Shown here: piece after piece, positions 44,880-56,610 of the stretch
Numbering within the stretch: position 1 is the first letter of the stretch
Layout: each line of letters begins with the position of its first letter
NCBI GenBank assembly: GCA_034359265.1
Contig: CP136898.1
Location: 870,501-934,500, forward strand
DNA length: 64,000 nt
Direction: 5' to 3'
Source: Canna indica
Taxonomy: Eukaryota; Streptophyta; Magnoliopsida; Zingiberales; Cannaceae
The notes under the pieces: model-generated
Told to the model about the DNA's origin: nothing
What the model saw: the letters and a program-made list of their open reading frames with translations, nothing else
Database searches by the model: none
Position numbers and translations under genes: made by a program

Positions 44880-46539
44880 CCTTGCTTTCAACTAAAAGGC
44901 ACTAGAATTGAAGCATTTAACTTATTCCACATCTCCTTCCATTGAGACAACAGTACTTGTTTTTTCTCCTTCGCAATCAATGGCTTGACAATTGATCGAG
45001 CAGCTCACCGGCGACCCTTTCCCGGCGCCCTACTACCGCTACCTTGCCGCCTTACTGTTCCTTGCCCTCGCCGTCGTACGGCTGATCTCGTCCCACAGCT
45101 TCCGCGACCTCCAGGCTCACTCACCAATATTCCATCTTTTCACCGGCCGCAAGAGGTTACTTTCCATTTATATGGAAGCAGCTGCCGTCTTCTTCCACCA
45201 CATCGAGCTCTTTGGCGCCGCTGTCGACGACAACGGGTCGTTCACGGGGTACTACTGGTTCCTTGGCGCCTTCCTCGTCTTCGTCCTCGCCGAGGTTTGG
45301 TTCTCGTTCCCGGTGGATGGATCCGCATGGAGACCGATGTTTCACTTCTTTTTCATCTTCTGGGCGCTCATCGACGTCTTCTTCCGAGATATCGAGTCCT
45401 TGACCAGGGAATACTACTTCTACCTGTGCGGCTACTTCTTCTTCTTCGTCGTCGTCGGATGCTTTCTGCTGCAGTTCCTCGCCGTCGATAGAGAACCGTT
45501 CGGTTGTCAACCAAGCGGAAGCACCGGTCCTCAGCCCATATCCACTACGGACGGCTGTTGTATGTTTAGCTTCTCCTTCATTTGCTGGGCGCTTGTCATT
45601 CTCTTCTCCCAATTCTCGCCCACGGACTACTATCTATTGGGTGCCTTTATCGTCTTTCTCGACGGCGTTCACCTCCTTTTCCTAGAGGTGCGCTTCGCCG
45701 ACGACCGCGCAGCGTTTGATCTGGTTCGACCACACTTCATCGGTCGCCAGGAAGCTGGAATAACCATGAGGGACAGGTGGATGTTATGCTCCGCTGCCGG
45801 TCGTCGAGCGCTCGATTCCTTCCTACTATTGATCCATCGTCGGAACGGAATGGCCGGAATCGCTCGTCCTAACGTGGAAGGGCGATGGATGACCGGCTTC
45901 CTCCTCATTTGCTGCGCGCTCATCTTCGTCGTCTCCGGCCCAATTATCGATCCCTTGGACAAGTTCGAATACTCCACAGAGTACCACTACTTGTACTTGC
46001 TCGCCTTTCTGTTACTTCTTTTCGGCGTTTTGGTCTTGTTCCGTGAGGTTCGCCGCTCCGACGGCCATGTGCTCCGTGCACTACAATAAATTTGTTATAT
46101 ATAGATATTATAATTTTGACGTCTATTAAAGATGTCGAAATGTAAAATTATTTTTAAAAAATAATACAATAAATCTCGACGTCTTTCGCAGACGTCAAAT
46201 TTTTTTCGACATCCGACAAATATTTTGACGCCTGACAAGAGGCGTCGAAACATTTCGACTGTTTCACAACAGTTGATAACAAGGGTCGAAATGTTTCGAC
46301 GCCTAACAACAGTTGATAAGCGTTAAAATATTCGTTTCGACGTCTGAGAAGACGTCAAAATATTTGACGTACCGACGTCGCATATAGGTGTTAGCAGGCG
46401 TCGATACGTTTAACGTTTTGACGTCAGTTCAGCCGTCAAAAAAAAATTTTAAAAAAATATTTTCAACATATCGACGCTTCTCAGAGGCGTCGGTATATTT
46501 TTTTTAATTTTTTAATATAAAATTTCATCCGCGTGCGGC

Positions 46540-46890
46540 GGAAATCGAGCGGCAGCGAATCCGCTGCCGCTGGATTTCCGCCACGCGACGGGTAACGGAG
46601 GGACGAGCGCGCAATCGCACGCGCTCGCCGAGGCAGGAGGCGAGAGATTTCCCGCCCCCTGTAGATTTTTTTTAATATTTTATTGCCAATCATATCGCTG
46701 CCGCTCGATTTCCGACGCGTGGCGGAAATCGCGCGGCAGCAGATTCACTGCCGCTGGATTTTCGCCGCGCGTCGGAAATCGAGCGGCAGCGAATCCGTTG
46801 CTGCGCGATTTTCACCGCGTGGCGGGTAACGGGTGGACGAGCGCACAATCGCACGCGCTCGCCGAGGCAGGAGGCAAGAGCGCGCAATCC
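46540..46890. repeat. GC-rich direct repeat inside the outer CACTA
   Basis: Two copies of about 100 bp (46560-46645 and 46800-46880) share 'caatcgcacgcgctcgccga' and 'ggcaggaggc'. They are accompanied by inverted 'cggcagcgaatccgctgccg' motifs. No coding signal of its own. Confidence 0.6.
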
Positions 46891-46894
46891 CGCC

Positions 46895-47250
46895 TCTGAC
46901 GATGGATTCCCTCGCTTGATCGCGCTCTTGGTTCCGTCGCCTTCATTCCGAGATAAACCTTCCCGAATCCGCCGACCCCAATCACGGCCTTCTCGTCGAA
47001 GTTCTTCGTCGCCTCCCTTATCTCGACTAAAGTGAAGATCCTGCCGACGCCAATGGTGCCGGAGGCGAAGACGCCGAAGTAGCCACTCCTGATCTTGTGC
47101 GATCCGAACCGGTTCCTCGATCCCCCCTTGCTGCAGCTGCTGCTCACGAAGCTGGACTGGTTCGCGTGTAGAGGGAGGAGCCAAGACGAGAAGCTATTCC
47201 TCTTCTCCCACTCCGGCCGCCGCCTCCATCGGCAGAACATCGTCACAAGA
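46895..47250 (-). pseudogene. Captured CrRLK1L receptor-kinase fragment
   Basis: The minus strand reads 'SFSSWLLPLHANQSSF', then 'GVGRIFTLVEIREATKNFDE', then 'AVIGVGGFGKVYLG': the juxtamembrane region and glycine-rich loop of FERONIA/THESEUS-class (Catharanthus RLK1-like) kinases. A shift of frame follows, and the next frame gives 'GTKSAIKRGNPSSEAG', which includes the ATP-binding Lys of the A-I-K motif. The rest of the kinase is absent. The fragment sits inside the outer CACTA, so it is a transduplicated (Pack-CACTA type) host sequence. Antisense transcription could affect the donor gene. Confidence 0.8.
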
Positions 47251-48477
47251 TGATTCGCACAAATCTTAAAACAGCTTATTATTTTCAATTTTTTAAAACG
47301 TATAGGGTGTTTTCGTAAACTTATATCTAAAATACAGATTAAATATTTTGTTGAAAAATATAATGAACTTATATCTAAAATTATTTATATAATTATCTAT
47401 ATAATTATTTATATAATTCACATAATTATCTATATAATTCTATATACATCGGTGTCAATATGCTTAGCATATTGACGTCTCCACAGACGTCAATATGTTT
47501 AGCATATTGACGCCACATATTGACGTCAAAGGCGTCAATATGTTGGTGTCAATATACTTTTTTTCATATCGTCGAAATTTTAAATATTGACGTCTCGTTT
47601 CGACCGTACACGGCGTCGAAATTTAAATATTGACGTCTCTTTTTTGACGGTAAAAGACGTCGAATTTTAAATATTGACACCTGCATACACTACTAGAAAT
47701 TAGGTCTTCAGCAACGGCTATCAGCAACGGCCGCTCAAGCCGTTGCTATTTGCAACGGCCTTCGTACGGCCGCCGTAGCCGTTGCAGATATGTTGTATCT
47801 GCGACGGCGTTCTAACGGATACGCAAGTCGTTGCTGATTATTTTAATTATCAGCAACGACTTTCGGACGGACACGCGAGCCGTTGCTGATATTATAATTA
47901 TCAGCAACGGCTCTCTAACGGACAAGTGAGCCGTCGCTGATGATAACTTATTAGCAACGGATTTCTAACGTGCGAGTGAGCCGTTGCTGATAAGTTTATA
48001 TATGTCGCAGATCGCGCCCGCCCCCCTTCTTCCTCCCGCTGCTGCCGCCGCCGCTCCTGCTCTCGCCTCTCGCCGCCACTGCTGCTGCTGCCGACGCCGA
48101 CGACGCCTCTTCCTCCTCCCGCTGCTGCCGACTTGTTCAGGTATGCCTCGTCGGCCGACCGTCTCTTCCCGTTGCGGCCGGCGGGAAATTCGACCGAAAC
48201 CCTATTTCTAGGATTTTGGCCGGCGACGGTCGGCCGATGGCCGCCGTCGGACCTTGTACAGTGGCCGGACAGTGTGTCCGGCCACTTTATGCCAGCGCCG
48301 AAGTCCACCTGACTTCGGCGCCAGGAATTTGTAGATTAGGTTTTTTTTTATTGTTTTATAATTATTAATTAATTATTTTATAATTATTAATTAATTATTT
48401 TATAATTATTAATTAATTATTAATTAATTATTTAATTTTTTAGATTAATTATTAGGGTTTAGATTAATTTCGGAATT

Positions 48478-48565
48478 GTCCACTTCGGACGCGCGCCGGA
48501 ATCGTCCACTTCGGACGCGCGCCGAAATCGTCCACTTCGGACGCACGCCGAAATCGTCCAATATG
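48478..48565. repeat. 24-bp tandem repeat in the nested CACTA
   Basis: Three to four units built on 'gtccacttcggacgcgcgcc'; about six units in the 30029 element. Confidence 0.7.
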
Positions 48566-48768
48566 GACTCGAACGGTCTCGAAACATTTAAAAAATAATC
48601 ATGCATCCGACGAGTTCATATGTTTCACGTACGCATCGACGAGTCGGATATGATTTAGCAAAACCTTAGATCCGTTCGGGGATTGTATGTTCGTGTAAAA
48701 GAAGTAGATGATCTTTTATACGATGTACAATTCTTGAATTGTTCCTGATCGGACAATTTGGAAATATA

Positions 48769-48958
48769 GTTATTTGTACTGCACTTACGTTTTTATTTTA
48801 ACTGTTAACTAATTATTCTAAATTTCGGCAACATCTCTCTTGTTCTCCGATACGCGCCCAGATGATATGCGTATTCGGAGAACTGTAGGGAGATGTTTCC
48901 AAAATTTAGAATAATTAGTTAACAGTTAAAATAAAAACGTAAGTGCAGTTCAAACAAC
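48769..48958. repeat. 190-bp foldback upstream of the transposase gene
   Basis: GTTATTTGTACTGCACTTAC pairs with GTAAGTGCAGTTCAAACAAC, and the arms stay complementary almost to the centre (GTTCTCCGATACGC with GCGTATTCGGAGAAC). It ends about 75 bp before the transposase ATG (49033). Length and position are the same as in the 30029 element. Confidence 0.8.
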
Positions 48959-49032
48959 ATAAATCCCGAATGGAATAGGACAATCTCACCTAAAGACATT
49001 AACCAAAGAAATTGTCATTGATTGACAGAATC

Positions 49033-52000
49033 ATGTCGGCTGATCGAAGTTGGATGTACCGACGTCTTAATCGTGGAGCTTTAACGAATGAGTTTCGATT
49101 AGGTGTAATGTACTTCCTAAATTTCACCTATTCGAATCGGAATTTCGTTAGCATGTGTGATCAAATCCGATGTCCGTGCCGCATTTGTTCAAATGGACGA
49201 TTTTTGGATCGGGAGACTGTCACTCTGCATCTATATACCAAAGGATTTGCACCAAGATATTTTCTATGGACTTGTCACGGGGAGTCACGCAAAGTCGGGA
49301 CGTCGAGCAATTCTGTCGTTCAGACATATGGTGAATCTTCCTCTGCTGGTGCTTCTTCATCCAGTCAATGTAATCCCTATAGAACTATGATACTTGATAG
49401 TCTTGGGGGTCAATTCCACCTGAATGATAATGTTGATCGGCCAGTTCTTCAGACATCAGTCCCACCAGATTCTACAGCGGTTGATATCACAGAAGTACAA
49501 ACTGCGATAGAGATTGAATTATCGAATAAAGAAGCTGCAGAATTTTACGAGATGTTGAAAGCTGCCGATGAACTTTTGTACGTATGCGAATTGTCCTAAA
49601 TACACTAGGTTTTCAGCAATGACACAGCTCCTAAACATCAAGGCCAATTATAATATCAGCGGAGTTGCGTATGATCGTATTGCAGGATTGATTAATGGAA
49701 TGCTGCATATTAATAACAAGTTTGAGACTACTTTTTATAAGACTAAAAAGCTAATGAGAAAATTGGGGCTTGGGTACGAAAAAATACACGTGTGTCAAAA
49801 TAACTGCATTTTATATTATAAAGAAAAATGTGCAGTTGGATAAATGCCCTGTATGTCAGCATCCTCGTTACAAGGAGAAGAAATCAGTCCGAAAGAAAAA
49901 TATCCCGTTTAAGGTGCTTCGGTATTTTCCACTAACACCGAGACTTCAAAGATTATTCATGTCGGAAAAGACAGCCCCCTACATGAGTTGGCATGCAAGA
50001 AGTCGTGATGATACAGTAATGACTCATCCATCTGACAGTGAAGCATGGAAACATTTGAATACATGTTATCCTTCATTTGCTAGGGATACTTGAAATATCA
50101 GATGGTTTTAAACCGTTTGGACATTCTGCAACTCCTTATTTAGTTTGACCAGTGCTGCTGATAGTTTATAATTTGCCTCCGTCAATGTGCATGAAAGATG
50201 AATTTATTTATCTTTCGATGATTATTCCGGGTCCTAAGGGTCCGCGAAAAGAAATTGACATATTTCTCAGACCTTTGATAGATGAATTTAAAATATTGTG
50301 GACTGAGGGAGCTGTCACTTATGATTGTCATCGGAAGCAAAACTTTAATTTAAAGGCCGCGGTCTTGTGAACAATCAATGATTTCCCGGCGTACGGCATG
50401 TTGTCGGGTTGGAGCACTCACAGCCGACTCTCTTGTCCGTATTGTATGGAACACTCTAAATCAATCAGTCTTCAGAACGGATGAAAAATCTCATTCTTTG
50501 ATTGTCATCGTCGATTCCTACCGGTTAATCATCAGTATCGAAGGAATTGTAATAAATTTACTAAGGGCAGAGTCGAAAAAGATGGGCCACCACCGATGTT
50601 GTCTGGTGAATAAATGTTCGCATGTGTTTCAGCACTTCCAGATATAGTATTTGGTCGCAATGAAAGAATGTCAGGTTTTGGCCAAACACATAACTGGATG
50701 AAAAAAAGTATCTTTTGGGAATTGCCCTATTGGAGTTCATTATTGATTCGACATAATTTAGATGTCATGCACATTGAAAAAAATATGTTTGATAATATTT
50801 TCAACACTTTGATGGATATTTTCGAAAAAACAAAAGATAATGTCAAAGCCCGACATGATATGAAAATACTTTGTAAAAGACCAGAGTTGGAGTTACAAGA
50901 GGTCAACGAACGATATCTGAAACCGAAGGCCCCATGTGTGTTAAATAAATAACAGATCAAAGATGTTTGTCAATGGGTAAAAGAACTCAGATTACCCGAT
51001 GGATATGCTTCAAACTTATCTCGATGTGTGAACGTCGATGATTGCAAAATATCAGGGATGAAGAGCCATGATTGTCATGTATTCATGCAAAGATTACTTT
51101 TGATCGCATTTCGAGATCTTCTACCTGATAATATTTGGGGTCCGTTGACTGAACTAAGTATATTTTTTAGAAACATCTGTGCAAATGTCCTTCGAGTCGA
51201 AGATATGTCAACACTTGAAAATAATATTGTTGAAATTATATGCAAGTTGGAGCAGTTTTTCCCTCCTGCATTTTTTGACTCGATGGAGCATCTACCGATA
51301 CACTTGGCATACGAGGCACGAGTTGGTGGCCTCGTTCAATATCGGTGGATGTACTTATTTGAAAGATACATGAATCGTCTGAAGAAAAAAGTAAAGAACA
51401 TCGCAGCTGTTGAAGGATCAATATCTGAATCGTATATCATCCAAGAAATTTCAACATTCTGCTCATTTTACTTTGAATCGACAGTACAGACAAGATTTGA
51501 TCGTCTTCCACGTAACGACGACGGGGGTGTTCGACATTCAGATGGACGTTTAAATATATTTTGTCACTCTGGTCGTGCTTTTGGTTCTCGTCCATCTCGA
51601 CACTTAAGCGATGAAGAGTATCATTTGGCACACTTGTATGTATTACTCAATTGTCCAGAGATTGAATAATTCATTGAAATATTTGACATTGAGATGGTGC
51701 AAAAATACTCTATTTACAACGATCAAGAATTGGAGAGATTACGGAATCGCGATTTTCCTACTTGGATTCAGACTTACAGCAAAGATCACAGAGCTGAAAT
51801 AGATGAAAGAATATTTGAGTTTGTTAGTGGACCGTCGCGACTTGTGTCGTGCTATAGCGGATATTTTGTTAACGGGTATAAATTTCACACGGTTGAATAT
51901 TCATTTACAAAGAAGACGATGAATGCTGGGGTCTGCGTGAAAGGGACAACCTATGTTGAATGTGATATGGATTTTTATGGACTGGTGGAAGAAGTGATAG

Positions 52001-52500
52001 AGTTGCACTACGTACTTCGGCTTAAAATCAGTGATCCTATTTAGATGACATTGGTTCGATACAACAGAAAGGGGCATGAAAGTTCATCCAAAATACAAAC
52101 TTGTTGAGGTTAATTACAAATCGAAATTGGCAGCAAATGAGCCTTTTATATTGGCATCACAAGCCGAACAAGTATATTACACGAAGTATCCGGCTCGAAA
52201 TAAAGATAGAGCAGATTGGCGTGTAGTCTGCAAGACAAAAGGTAGAGGAAAAATTGATCCAATAGTAGGAGAAAATGAGCTGATACCTGATATGACACAT
52301 AGTTTCTATTAAGAAGATGATCCTCCCGCTGTAGATCGTATTATTCGAATACTCGAGGAAGGAGACACAACGTCAATTCAATTAGAAGTTGAATATGCTG
52401 ATGATGACGATCATGAAATTGAGGAAGCTGGAGATGAAGAAGACGAAGAAGAGGAAGAAGAGGAAGAATTCGAAGACTGTTATTCAAATGATGAGGAATA
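49033..52500 (+). pseudogene. TNP2-like CACTA transposase gene, decayed
   Basis: In order: a Transpos_assoc-like start (MSADRSWMYRR, with CPCRICSNGRF); a Transposase_21 region ('YMSWHARSRDD' and, later, 'HNLDVMHIEKNMFDNI'); a DUF4218-like part ('FFPPAFFDSMEHLPIHL', 51255-51310); a DUF4216-like part ('CYSGYFVNGYKFHTVEYS', about 51845); and a Glu/Asp-rich C-terminus (52420-52500). Compared with the 30029 copy there is a 4-bp insertion near 49580, an extra A near 49825 and a loss of about 27 bp near 50095-50105. There are also further stops such as TAA at about 50950. It cannot encode a complete enzyme. Confidence 0.85.
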
Positions 52501-52576
52501 ATTATAAAGTATATATTTTATTAAATATATCTCTACTATTTATACAATAATATAATTATATGTCTGTTCGACAGAT

Positions 52577-54091
52577 ATGTCTGGTTGTGATTATCGACGC
52601 AGGAGAGCTTCGGAGTCTTCGATCGGTGAGACTCCAGCACTTACTAATGCTGCTGATCCTCATGCCGATGATACTGCCGAGGCTAGTACATCCAAACGCA
52701 GGCGGCCACGCGGGCCGAACAGGTGGCAGCCTCCACCAGCCACAGAGTCACGTAGATTGATTAGCGTGATTGGGGAGCGGTAATATATCATAAATTATGA
52801 ATCATTACAAATTCATTATATCATAATATAATATTAAAATTTATTTTTATTTTGCAGGTTCGAGCAAGAAGAAGTGCCGAGGAGCATTTCTTCTACTATT
52901 CGACGATACATGCACGGGGCATGGCCTACGTCGTCTCACGTGCCTAGCGAGCACATCGACATGTTATGGCGCGAGTTTGAGGCACGTATTATTATTATTT
53001 TTACATGCATGATGATTAATATTGGTACTGATATTATTATTTTGCAGGCTCGCTTTACATAGGCCGAGGACCAGAGGTCATTCATTTACGCTGCCTGGGA
53101 TGCTATTTCCCGTGCGAGGTACAACGGGCAGCTGGGGCAGGCTCGGTCCCAAGCGATGGCCCGAGCTAGGACTACTAACATCGTGGAGACTCGGGGATAC
53201 GGCCCCGGTTGGATTACTCCGGATATATGGGACCAACTCGTGGGAATATGGTCGACGGATCGATGGCAGGAGGTTTCTCGGAATGCGGCTAGAAATCGCA
53301 TGTTGGGGAAGCAGCGAGTCACACCGGCGGCTCTGTTGCATTTGCAGTGCACGCGAATCGTATGGTCAGTATATCTTTTAATTATATATTTTATTTGTTA
53401 CTATGTGTACTAATTAATGTATTTGTTTTGTAAATGTAGACGACGGTGTCGGATGACGGGACTGTCCAGCGACCCTCCCCGATGGCCGTGTTTGAGCGGA
53501 CTCACCGTCAAGCACATGGGACGGGGAAGTACATCGACAACCGCGCTGCATACATTATGGTAATTATATATTTGTTTAAATTATTCATTATATATTTATA
53601 ATTTAAGTTTTATGATAAATATTAAACAAAAAATCAAACTCGAGTAGGAGACCTACAGCCAGACGGTGGTGCAGCGCGGGGGTACCCCCGATGACTTTGA
53701 CGCAGCATCGTGGGTCGAGGCCGCAGGTGGCTGGGACCATGGCCGCGTATATGGCTTTTTAGATAGTGGTCATGCGCGAGCCGTACTAGGGCCACCTGGG
53801 GCACCGACCCCTCCAGTCTCTGGTAAGTGACCGTCCACCTCCAGATCCAGTTATGATCATAATAATAGGATAAGGACACTAGAGGAGACGGTCGCGCGTC
53901 AGACTTAGATGATGGAGCGCCAGAGTCAGATGATGACAGATATACAATCTATGCTACGCAACATGTCAGGTCATCCCGAAGCAGGCATCTCTTCGGCATC
54001 ATCTAATCCATCGTCCTCGAGTCAGTCCACGCCGGTGTACACTCAAGCACTCCAGACTCCGCCATATGATCCAGATCATCCTCCATCGTGA
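52577..54091 (+). pseudogene. Second CACTA gene (Transposase_24-like), with introns
   Basis: ATG at 52577 (MSGCDYRRRRASES). Exons can be linked over introns at about 52780-52857 (GT...TTGCAG), 52990-53047, 53357-53438 and 53560-53648. A long conserved stretch includes 'WITPDIWDQLVGIWSTDRWQ' and 'GGWDHGRVYGFLDSGHARAV', ending in PPYDPDHPPS. The layout (W-x-x-x..K/R-N-R tract, 'H..AHGTGKYID') resembles plant Transposase_24 proteins of En/Spm elements. A TAG at 53060-53062 and a stop after 'TPPVSG' (about 53826) break the frame. Confidence 0.7.
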
Positions 54092-55135
54092 TCGTGATAT
54101 TTTTTGTTTGGATATTGAACTTGTTACTGAGATATTGAACTTGTTTAACTTATTTTGTTTGGATATTGATACTTCAATTTTGCATTTGAATTATTTTTAT
54201 ACTATCGTGGATAATTATCAATATAAATATAATTGTTTTGATGTATATCTTAGTGTGTTTGTGATGTGTGAATGAATGTGTGTATGAGGGTATGGGTGTG
54301 TGAGTTATGTATCAAATAATATATCAATGTATTAATGTATCAATGGAAATTTGAAAATTTTAATTTTTCCGTTACCAGGTACACATCATCAGCAACGGCT
54401 TTCCCACGGCCGTCCGTGGGAAAGCCGTTGCTAAAAGTGTATCGAAAGCCGTTGCTGATGACCTACAGCAACGGCTTAGCGACGGGCTTTTACTAACGGC
54501 GTTGCTACGGACTCAGCGGCTGTTGCTATTAATGTTATCAGCAACGGCCCCGTGTCCGTGGCAAAACCGTTGCTGATAATATTTTTAGCGACGGCCCGAG
54601 CGGCCGTGGCTGATAATATTTGTAGCGAAGGCCCGAGCGGTCGTTGCTGAGCCGTCGTTAAGTCATCAGCAACGCGAGTTTCTGTCACGGCTCTATTGCA
54701 ACGGCTCGGCCGTTGCTGATGCTCTTCAGCAACGGCCCAGCAACGGCACCAGCCGTTGCTGATGCCCATTTTTCTAGTAGTGATAGACGTCAATATTTAA
54801 AATTAAGCGGTGGTTATTTGACACGCATTTTCGACAAATCTACTGCCGTAAGTATGCAAATATTTACTCCTTCCGACGTCAAAATTTATTTGTAATTTGC
54901 CGTCAAAATTCAAACGATGTGTTGTAGTGATGTCACGAATCAACGAGGTGTGCCAGCAAGAGAGAGGCGACGTATGAGGGTTCTTTACGGCTTCAGTCTC
55001 ATATATCGGGGTCTTGAGGTGGTCCTCTTCGATCCAAACGGCGGAGGCCGGGCGGCGTCGACGAACGACTCCTTCATGGGCAGCTTTCTGGTGTTTCTGG
55101 TCGGCGTTTGGATTCTGCTGCTAAACGTTAATTAG

Positions 55136-56600
55136 ATGGAGAAGGAGATCGAATTTGTGTTCAGCTCGTTAGTTATCTAGCTTTCATGCCATAATGATTA
55201 TTGTAAGAAACGTCGATTGTTTCAATATTTCGTAAGCTCCCCCGTCACTCAGGAACTGGTCCTTGAAGATGATTGTGAAGGTTTTAATGATCGATATATT
55301 TGATTTGATGTTTCATACAATCATGCAATAAACTTGTTAAGTTGATTTACATAATATTTTTAAATTTTTTAATATTGGATCAATAATGTTACTATTGCCT
55401 CCAGTTCATGCATATGAACTGGGGAGAACTGACCCCGTGTGCTAATATTTTTAGATGTGACGAATTCCATGATGATCTTTCTGGTCACTGGAGACTGGAT
55501 TAGTAATCTATTTCATTTGTCTGCAAGCTTTTCATATACTTCCGTGTTGCCTTTTTGTCCTCTGTTTGTGCCGTCTGTTGTCATTTTATTATGACATCGA
55601 CCTCGTAAGGGTCCCCCCACCTTGTCACCGTTTTTAAGACTATAATATTTGCACGAGATTTAGTCTTTTTAAGTACTAATCTAGTCAAATCAATTCTTTC
55701 ACGTTGAATCGAATCTAAATGCTTGATCGCTGCACAGGTTTTGTTTTGGAATTTGATGTTAGCAGACGGGTTATTTTTTTTCTGCATTATAATGCTAAGC
55801 TGCTATTTTATTCTGATTCAATTTCAATTTAATATCAAATTCATAGATATTTAGCCCAAAATCCCACATGCCTACCAAAATGACAATATTATTTAATTGT
55901 TCCATGACATCAAACTCCAAATCATCCTCACCGATGTAATGGAACTGACGTCATGATGATGGGGATTGAGGTCAAAAAGAAAGAAAAACTGAAGAGAGGG
56001 TTTTTTCCTTTTTAAAAAATCTAAAAGGATCTATCATCTATATGACCCTGTCCACGTCGTAGCCCGGTTTCATGTTGACATGCATGGAACAAGTAATTTA
56101 GTAAGCTTCTTAGTCAACATGAATATTCCCATATCTTGACAAAAGGCTACTTATTTGATCAACTTTTCGGAGAAAGAGCTACTCCCTCAATCCTTGTCTT
56201 GACAAAAGGCTACTTTTTTTGTATTATGTATAAGAATCAATAAATATTATTCGTACCTAATCTAAACAGAGAGCGTACAAACACCCCAAAATTATTTTAA
56301 TCCAAACAATGGCCCTACCAAACATAGTGTAACACAAGCATAGCAGCTTTGCTCTGTTTTCCTGAACAGAGATAGTGCATGCAAACAACTCAATATTATA
56401 AACGATAAAACAGAGGACCAACACGCAGACACACGCACTACTACGTACTACTACTGCTGGTAATATATGTGATGTGGAATACATAGTTTCATGGTGGGAT
56501 TTATTCGTTCGATCGACCGCATACAGAGAATAGTTATCGTGAATGGATTATGCCCGCTGAGAAGAGAATGAAGACGTCCGTGTCCCAACGACTGCAAGCT
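55136..56600. other. 3' flank of family 2 gene and flank-unit pieces
   Basis: 55672-55735 ('taatctagtcaaatcaattc') repeats the stretch behind the bHLH fragment at 13697-13760. The conserved hairpin is at 55905-55953. 56140-56215 holds a direct repeat of 'cttgacaaaaggctactt'. 56330-56380 is a degraded family 1 3' flank. No supported gene. Confidence 0.45.
55905..55953. repeat. Conserved hairpin, copy 5
   Basis: TGACATCAAACTCCA ... TGGAACTGACGTCA; the right arm here carries the full TGACGTCA palindrome. Confidence 0.6.
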
Positions 56601-56610
56601 CCTCATTCCT

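Larger units (their letters stand above)
47688..54782 (+). mobile_element. 7.1-kb CACTA element nested in the outer CACTA
   Basis: Left end CACTACTAGAAATTAGG, right end CCATTTTTCTAGTAGTG. ATA lies on both sides (47685-47687 and 54783-54785), an exact 3-bp target duplication as expected for CACTA transposons. Subterminal 'cagcaacggct' repeats occur at 47705-47995 and 54385-54775. It contains a TNP2-type gene and a second gene, both decayed. The opposite-strand element at 30029-33686 is a deletion derivative of the same family. Confidence 0.95.
46079..54929. mobile_element. Outer CACTA element with captured host DNA
   Basis: Left end CACTACAATAAATTTG at 46079 and right end TTGTAGTG at 54922-54929. 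Subterminal motifs 'TTTTGACGTC', 'gacgtcgaaat' and variants are repeated many times at 46110-46480 and 47440-47680, and again at 54785-54910. Flanking triplets are GTG (46076-46078) and ATG (54930-54932), one mismatch. Without the nested 7.1-kb element it is about 1.75 kb, non-autonomous, and carries a receptor-kinase fragment. It inserted inside the family 2 coding frame. Confidence 0.8.
44980..55135 (+). pseudogene. Family 2 hairpin-repeat membrane protein gene, split by nested CACTA elements
   Basis: ATG at 44980 is followed by a TGA at codon 3 (TGG in the 18722 copy). The frame then runs open from 44989 to 46078, is interrupted by an 8.85-kb CACTA nest (46079-54929), and resumes in frame at 54933 to TAG at 55133-55135. 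Without the insert and one target copy it is 434 codons. The protein has five to six two-helix repeats of about 55-75 residues. Examples: 'FIFWALIDVFF' then 'YYFYLCGYFFFFVVVGCFLL'; 'FICWALVILFS' then 'YYLLGAFIVFLDGVHLLFLE'; 'LYLLAFLLLLFGVLVLF'; and, after the insert, 'SFLVFLVGVWILLL'. I do not know this family. If the TGA is bypassed by a later ATG (IYMEAAAVFF, about 45172), a truncated protein of about 300 aa is possible. Confidence 0.8.

Noticed and set aside
45157..45612. 151-aa minus-strand ORF inside the family 2 gene
   Set aside because: Antisense shadow of GC-rich sense codons, rich in E/D/G with no motif.
47705..47995. Array of short repeats 'cagcaacggct' considered as a CRISPR-like or satellite array
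   Set aside because: Repeats are irregularly spaced, in both orientations, and confined to CACTA ends, as expected of transposase-binding subterminal repeats. The sequence is eukaryotic.
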